64,000 bases of DNA, from contig NZ_CP028271.1 of the NCBI RefSeq assembly GCF_009914055.1, positions 620,001 through 684,000 of the forward strand. Direction: 5' to 3'. The DNA is from Mixta intestinalis. Its GTDB lineage: Bacteria > Pseudomonadota > Gammaproteobacteria > Enterobacterales > Enterobacteriaceae. The notes under the pieces were generated by a model. That model saw only the letters and a list, made by a program, of their open reading frames with translations, was not told the origin of the DNA and did not search any database. A program made the position numbers and the translations under genes. The number at the start of each line of letters is the position of its first letter. Position 1 is the first letter of the stretch. Positions 61,370 through 64,000 of the stretch are shown here, in pieces.

Positions 61370-62138
61370 GAGGCACCATAAAAGTGATGAAGACGATAGC
61401 TGTGATACGCCTTTTATATGACAAAATAATGAAGATGAAAAATAAACTAATAAGCCCGAAGGACACTTTTACCGGGCATGAAAAATTTAAATTTTTTTAG
61501 AGTATAAAATAACGGTGTACCGTTAAAAAAGCATCTAATAAAAAATAAATGATTGTTACTATTTCCTCATTCTGCGATCGGGAAAACGATCGGGCTGTGT
61601 GATGTCCCTGGTATGGCGCACTGGCATGGTCTGGTTTATTAATTACGTAATCAACTAATTTGAGTTGCTTAATCGTAACCTTATTAATTCAGGCAATAAT
61701 CGATACAGTTAATAAAATAAAGACGCCGCTGGTGAAAAATCACCAGCAGCAATAAGTATTATTATAAAAATAATTTCCCTGGTGTTGGAAAAGACGAAAA
61801 GCTATATTCATTTTACAACTAAGGTGACAAGGAGATTATTATGAAAAGTTTGCTGCCCGTCAATCTATTATTTTAAAGTTATTATCATTTTTGATAACCT
61901 GATCTACCCTAAATAAATAGCATGTTAATAATTTAATTTTCATTAATGCTATTTTTTCTATTTATTTTTCTGCCAGAGAATAAATGTAGCGCAAGCCAGG
62001 TGATAATATGCTGTTTTACTTCGGACCGGAAGAAAAATAACAGGGCAGAAGGGAAGATCTTAGTTTTATCAACTTTTCCCGGCAGGAGTAAGCGGGGCGA
62101 AAAAATAGCCTTATGGCATCGACGCTGAGGGATATAAA
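61370..62138. other. AT-rich intergenic region between the phosphate permease and ldtB
   Basis: Nearly 770 bases without a long gene, much richer in A and T than the flanking genes. It holds an inverted repeat AACGGT-GT-ACCGTT (61511-61524), a perfect hairpin GCTGGTGA/TCACCAGC with AAAA loop (61728-61747), a GCCCG/CGGGC hairpin after 61456, and an 11-codon frame with a strong ribosome binding site (61841). A 60-codon plus-strand frame at 61946 lacks support. The base composition suggests either a decayed gene or regulatory DNA. Confidence 0.5.
61841..61876 (+). CDS. Candidate 11-residue micro-ORF or decayed gene start
   Basis: AAGGAG lies 6 bases before ATG 61841, an excellent ribosome binding site, yet the frame stops after MKSLLPVNLLF. 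The peptide looks like the first residues of a signal sequence. It may be the beginning of a pseudogene of a secreted protein, or a leader peptide. No downstream frame continues it convincingly. Confidence 0.25.
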   Translation: MKSLLPVNLLF

Positions 62139-62165
62139 AAAGGGTGATGCCAGGCATCACCCTTT
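62139..62165 (-). terminator. Terminator of ldtB
   Basis: GGGTGATGC and GCATCACCC form a perfect 9-base stem with a short loop. On the minus strand it is followed by TTTTTT. It lies 19 bases after the ldtB stop. Confidence 0.9.
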
Positions 62166-62183
62166 GTCATGGCGCAACAGCGA

Positions 62184-63305
62184 TCAGGAACCGCTGTAGT
62201 CGCTGACTTCAGACTCGTCGTCTTCACCGTTAACATCCGGCGTCGTCGCATCGTCTGGCTCAGTCGGCGCTGCGGGCTGGGCCACGCTGATCGGGGCCTG
62301 TGCTGGCGCGGTACTTTCAGCGCTCTGCGGCATAACCGGCTGAGGCTGAACGCCTTCCGGCTGCTGCGGCACGGCATCGGCAACGCCGTTGATTTTCACC
62401 GGCATACCGGAGCGCAGCTTCAGCGCCTGGTCGATTACTGTCTGGTTAACGCTGGCGTCAGACATGATTTTGCTTACCGCTGGCGTCAGGGTAATCGGCA
62501 CCGGCGCGTGAGATTTAAACTGCTCCTCGGTGGTAGAAAGCGGATTATGGATCTCGACGTAACGCGAGCCGTCCGGCTCCACCGTCGCCTTCACCGGCTG
62601 ATCGATAAACTGCACGCGTGTACCAACCGGCACGTTATCAAACAGCCATTTGATATCGTCGGCGCGCAGGCGTACGCAGCCGTGGCTGACGCGCAGGCCT
62701 ACGCCAAAGTTAGCGTTGGTGCCGTGAATAGCATACAGGCGACCAATATAGAGTGCATACAGCCCCATCGGGTTATCCGGACCCGCCGGGAACACTTCCG
62801 GCAGCGTTTCACCACGAGCGGCATACTCTTCATGCATTTTTTTGGTCGGCGTCCAGGTTGGGCCCGCTTTTTTACGCTGGACGGTGGTTGTCCAGTTTAC
62901 CGGCGTATCCTTGCCCAGTTCACCGATACCGATCGGCAGCACCACCACGGTGTTAGTGCCTTTCGGATAGTAATACAGGCGCATCTCCGCGCTGTTGACC
63001 ACGATACCTTCGCGCGGCGCATCAGGCAGGATCAGCTGCTGAGGAATGATCAGTTTTGTTCCCGGCTGCGGCAGATAAACATCCACGCCAGGGTTGGCTT
63101 CAAGCATATTGCTCAGGCCCATTTGATACTGCGCAGCAAAGGCTTCCAGAGGAAGTTTGCTGTCCTGCGGGATGGTAATTTCGATGTTTTCACCTACGAG
63201 GCGGCTGTTGGCCGGTGGCAGGGGATAGACCACGGCCAGCGCCTGTTGGCTAAATGCCACCAGTGCCACTGCAAGTGAAGCGATTGCGCGAATGCTTTTT
63301 TTCAT
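62184..63305 (-). CDS. ldtB: L,D-transpeptidase LdtB (YbiS type) with a long C-terminal extension
   Basis: This periplasmic enzyme anchors Braun lipoprotein to peptidoglycan meso-diaminopimelate. The 373-residue precursor has a signal peptide (cleavage near LA24), a LysM-like segment (EAFAAQYQMGLSNMLEANPG), and a YkuD catalytic domain with NPMGLYALYIGRLYAIHGTN and the active-site SHGCVRL. To about residue 305 it is close to E. coli LdtB (306 residues). Another 68 residues follow, rich in Pro, Ala, Gln, Asp and Glu and ending EVSDYSGS, presumably disordered. The symbol assumes orthology by position and sequence; other Ldt paralogues share this domain. Confidence 0.94.
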   Translation of the reverse strand: MKKSIRAIASLAVALVAFSQQALAVVYPLPPANSRLVGENIEITIPQDSKLPLEAFAAQYQMGLSNMLEANPGVDVYLPQPGTKLIIPQQLILPDAPREGIVVNSAEMRLYYYPKGTNTVVVLPIGIGELGKDTPVNWTTTVQRKKAGPTWTPTKKMHEEYAARGETLPEVFPAGPDNPMGLYALYIGRLYAIHGTNANFGVGLRVSHGCVRLRADDIKWLFDNVPVGTRVQFIDQPVKATVEPDGSRYVEIHNPLSTTEEQFKSHAPVPITLTPAVSKIMSDASVNQTVIDQALKLRSGMPVKINGVADAVPQQPEGVQPQPVMPQSAESTAPAQAPISVAQPAAPTEPDDATTPDVNGEDDESEVSDYSGS

Positions 63306-63496
63306 CTTATTTCAATTGATTAATGCCAATAAATGGCTTGTTAAAAAGTAACCCAGGTGCGGCCGGTGCGACCGACTGCACATTATATGTGCATAACCAC
63401 ATATTGTGGAATCAGGAATTTTCCTTATAGCATCATATTTATTTAACTCTATGTCATCGAACGCAATCCTGCCTGTCACAACCGCATTTTTTACCA

Positions 63497-64000
63497 TCAG
63501 GGCTGCCACTGTGGATCTTCACCGTCCAGCTTGCGATTCAGGAAAAAAGCGGCACTGATTAACGCCAGATGGCTGAGCGCCTGGGGGAAGTTGCCCAGCG
63601 CGAAACCGTGAAAATCAAACTCCTCGGCATACAGGCCCAGTGGGTTGGCGTAGCTCAGCAGCTTTTCAAACTCAAAGTGCGCTTCTTCCACCCGTCCGGC
63701 GCGTGCCAGGCATTCTACGTACCAGAACGAGCAGGCGACGAAAGCACCTTCACGCCCCTGAAGGGCATCGGCTGGCGTCTCTTCACGATTGTAGCGCCAT
63801 ACCATGCCGTCGCGGACCAGCTTCTCGCTGATGGCGTCCAGCGTTGCCAGCCAGTCAGGATCGGTCGCGCCGACAAAACGCACCAGCGGCATCAGCAGCA
63901 TGGAAGCGTCCAGCGAGGTGCCGTGGCGCGTAGCGGTAAAATGACCCAGCTGCGGATTCCAGAAATTTTGCCAGATATCCTCGCGGATGGCGCTACGTGC
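63497..64000 (-). CDS. GH15-family glycoside hydrolase (probable trehalase/glucoamylase type), C-terminal part
   Basis: The frame is open from the window edge (64000) to a TGA at 63497, giving the last 167 residues of a larger protein. Conserved GH15 features are DIWQNFWNPQLGHFTA, LDASMLLMPLVRF, the catalytic-region FVACSFWYVECLARAGR, and the C-terminal NPLGLYAEEFD and GNFPQALSHLALISAAFFLN. Bacterial members hydrolyse trehalose or alpha-glucans in the cytoplasm; which one cannot be told from this part. The 190 bases between it and ldtB show nothing clear. An internal ATG at 63901 is not the true start. Confidence 0.88.
   Translation of the reverse strand, partial: ARSAIREDIWQNFWNPQLGHFTATRHGTSLDASMLLMPLVRFVGATDPDWLATLDAISEKLVRDGMVWRYNREETPADALQGREGAFVACSFWYVECLARAGRVEEAHFEFEKLLSYANPLGLYAEEFDFHGFALGNFPQALSHLALISAAFFLNRKLDGEDPQWQP

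Noticed and set aside
61946..62128. 60-codon plus-strand frame before ldtB
   Set aside because: There is no ribosome binding site, the composition follows the AT-rich background, and it runs into the ldtB terminator region.
63312..63509. 65-codon minus-strand frame between ldtB and the GH15 gene
   Set aside because: It overlaps the end of the GH15 gene and the ldtB upstream region and has no ribosome binding site or family pattern.

Overview
The window is a continuous stretch of enterobacterial chromosome. Its gene order follows the Escherichia coli cydA-to-ldtB segment: cydABX, ybgC-tolQRAB-pal-cpoB, a lysine/valine tRNA cluster, nadA-pnuC-zitB, ybgS-aroG-gpmA, the gal genes, modF/modE/acrZ/modABC, ybhA-pgl, bioA/bioBFCD, uvrB, ybhK, moaABCDE, ybhL, ybhN/clsB/ybhP, ybhQ, rhlE and ldtB. 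Protein divergence from E. coli, the missing ybgE, galE and ybhM at their usual places, and inserted genes such as a class A acid phosphatase, curA and two DUF lipoproteins suggest Erwiniaceae (Pantoea, Mixta or Erwinia type). The genus is an inference. No phage, insertion sequence, transposase or CRISPR array was seen.

Positions 1-9500 hold the end of an upstream transcription unit (probably sucD, by synteny), the cytochrome bd-I oxidase operon, and the whole Tol-Pal envelope operon. Positions 9590-10360 hold four intact tRNA-Lys(TTT) genes and one tRNA-Val(TAC). They are interrupted by a remnant of a further tRNA-Lys that carries a 65-base, multi-hairpin insertion in its T loop. This is the most unusual object in the window.

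Positions 10369-12486 hold a divergent alkylation-repair pair, an Ada/AlkA fusion and an Ogt-type methyltransferase. They are followed by NAD precursor genes (nadA, pnuC). An EvgA/EvgS-type phosphorelay is then translationally overlapped with the zinc exporter zitB. ybgS, aroG, gpmA and a galTKM operon follow; galE is absent but two good GalR/GalS operators remain. Molybdate sensing and transport (modF, modE, modABC) flank acrZ, with a clear ModE operator.

Positions 31000-41200 run from ybhA and pgl through an accessory block (secreted acid phosphatase, ybhB, a DJ-1/PfpI protein, curA) to the biotin genes, which diverge around a BirA operator. An orphan branched-chain/urea-type ABC ATPase with a degraded signature motif follows. 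The long uvrB upstream region has DnaA-box and LexA-like sites. The moa operon is preceded by a probable molybdenum-cofactor RNA motif.

Positions 48800-64000 hold two accessory lipoproteins (DUF1264, DUF1615), ybhL, a repeat-rich gap with 56-bp tandem repeats and a 98-bp nested inverted repeat, the ybhP-clsB-ybhN operon, ybhQ, rhlE, dusC, an MFS transporter convergent with a PiT phosphate permease, an 800-bp AT-rich gap, an L,D-transpeptidase with a long C-terminal extension, and the C-terminal part of a GH15-family gene cut by the window edge. No complete undescribed multi-gene system was found. The best candidates for novelty are the tRNA-embedded structured element, the two repeat families at 51.7-52.0 kb, the zinc-exporter-coupled phosphorelay and the orphan ATPase.
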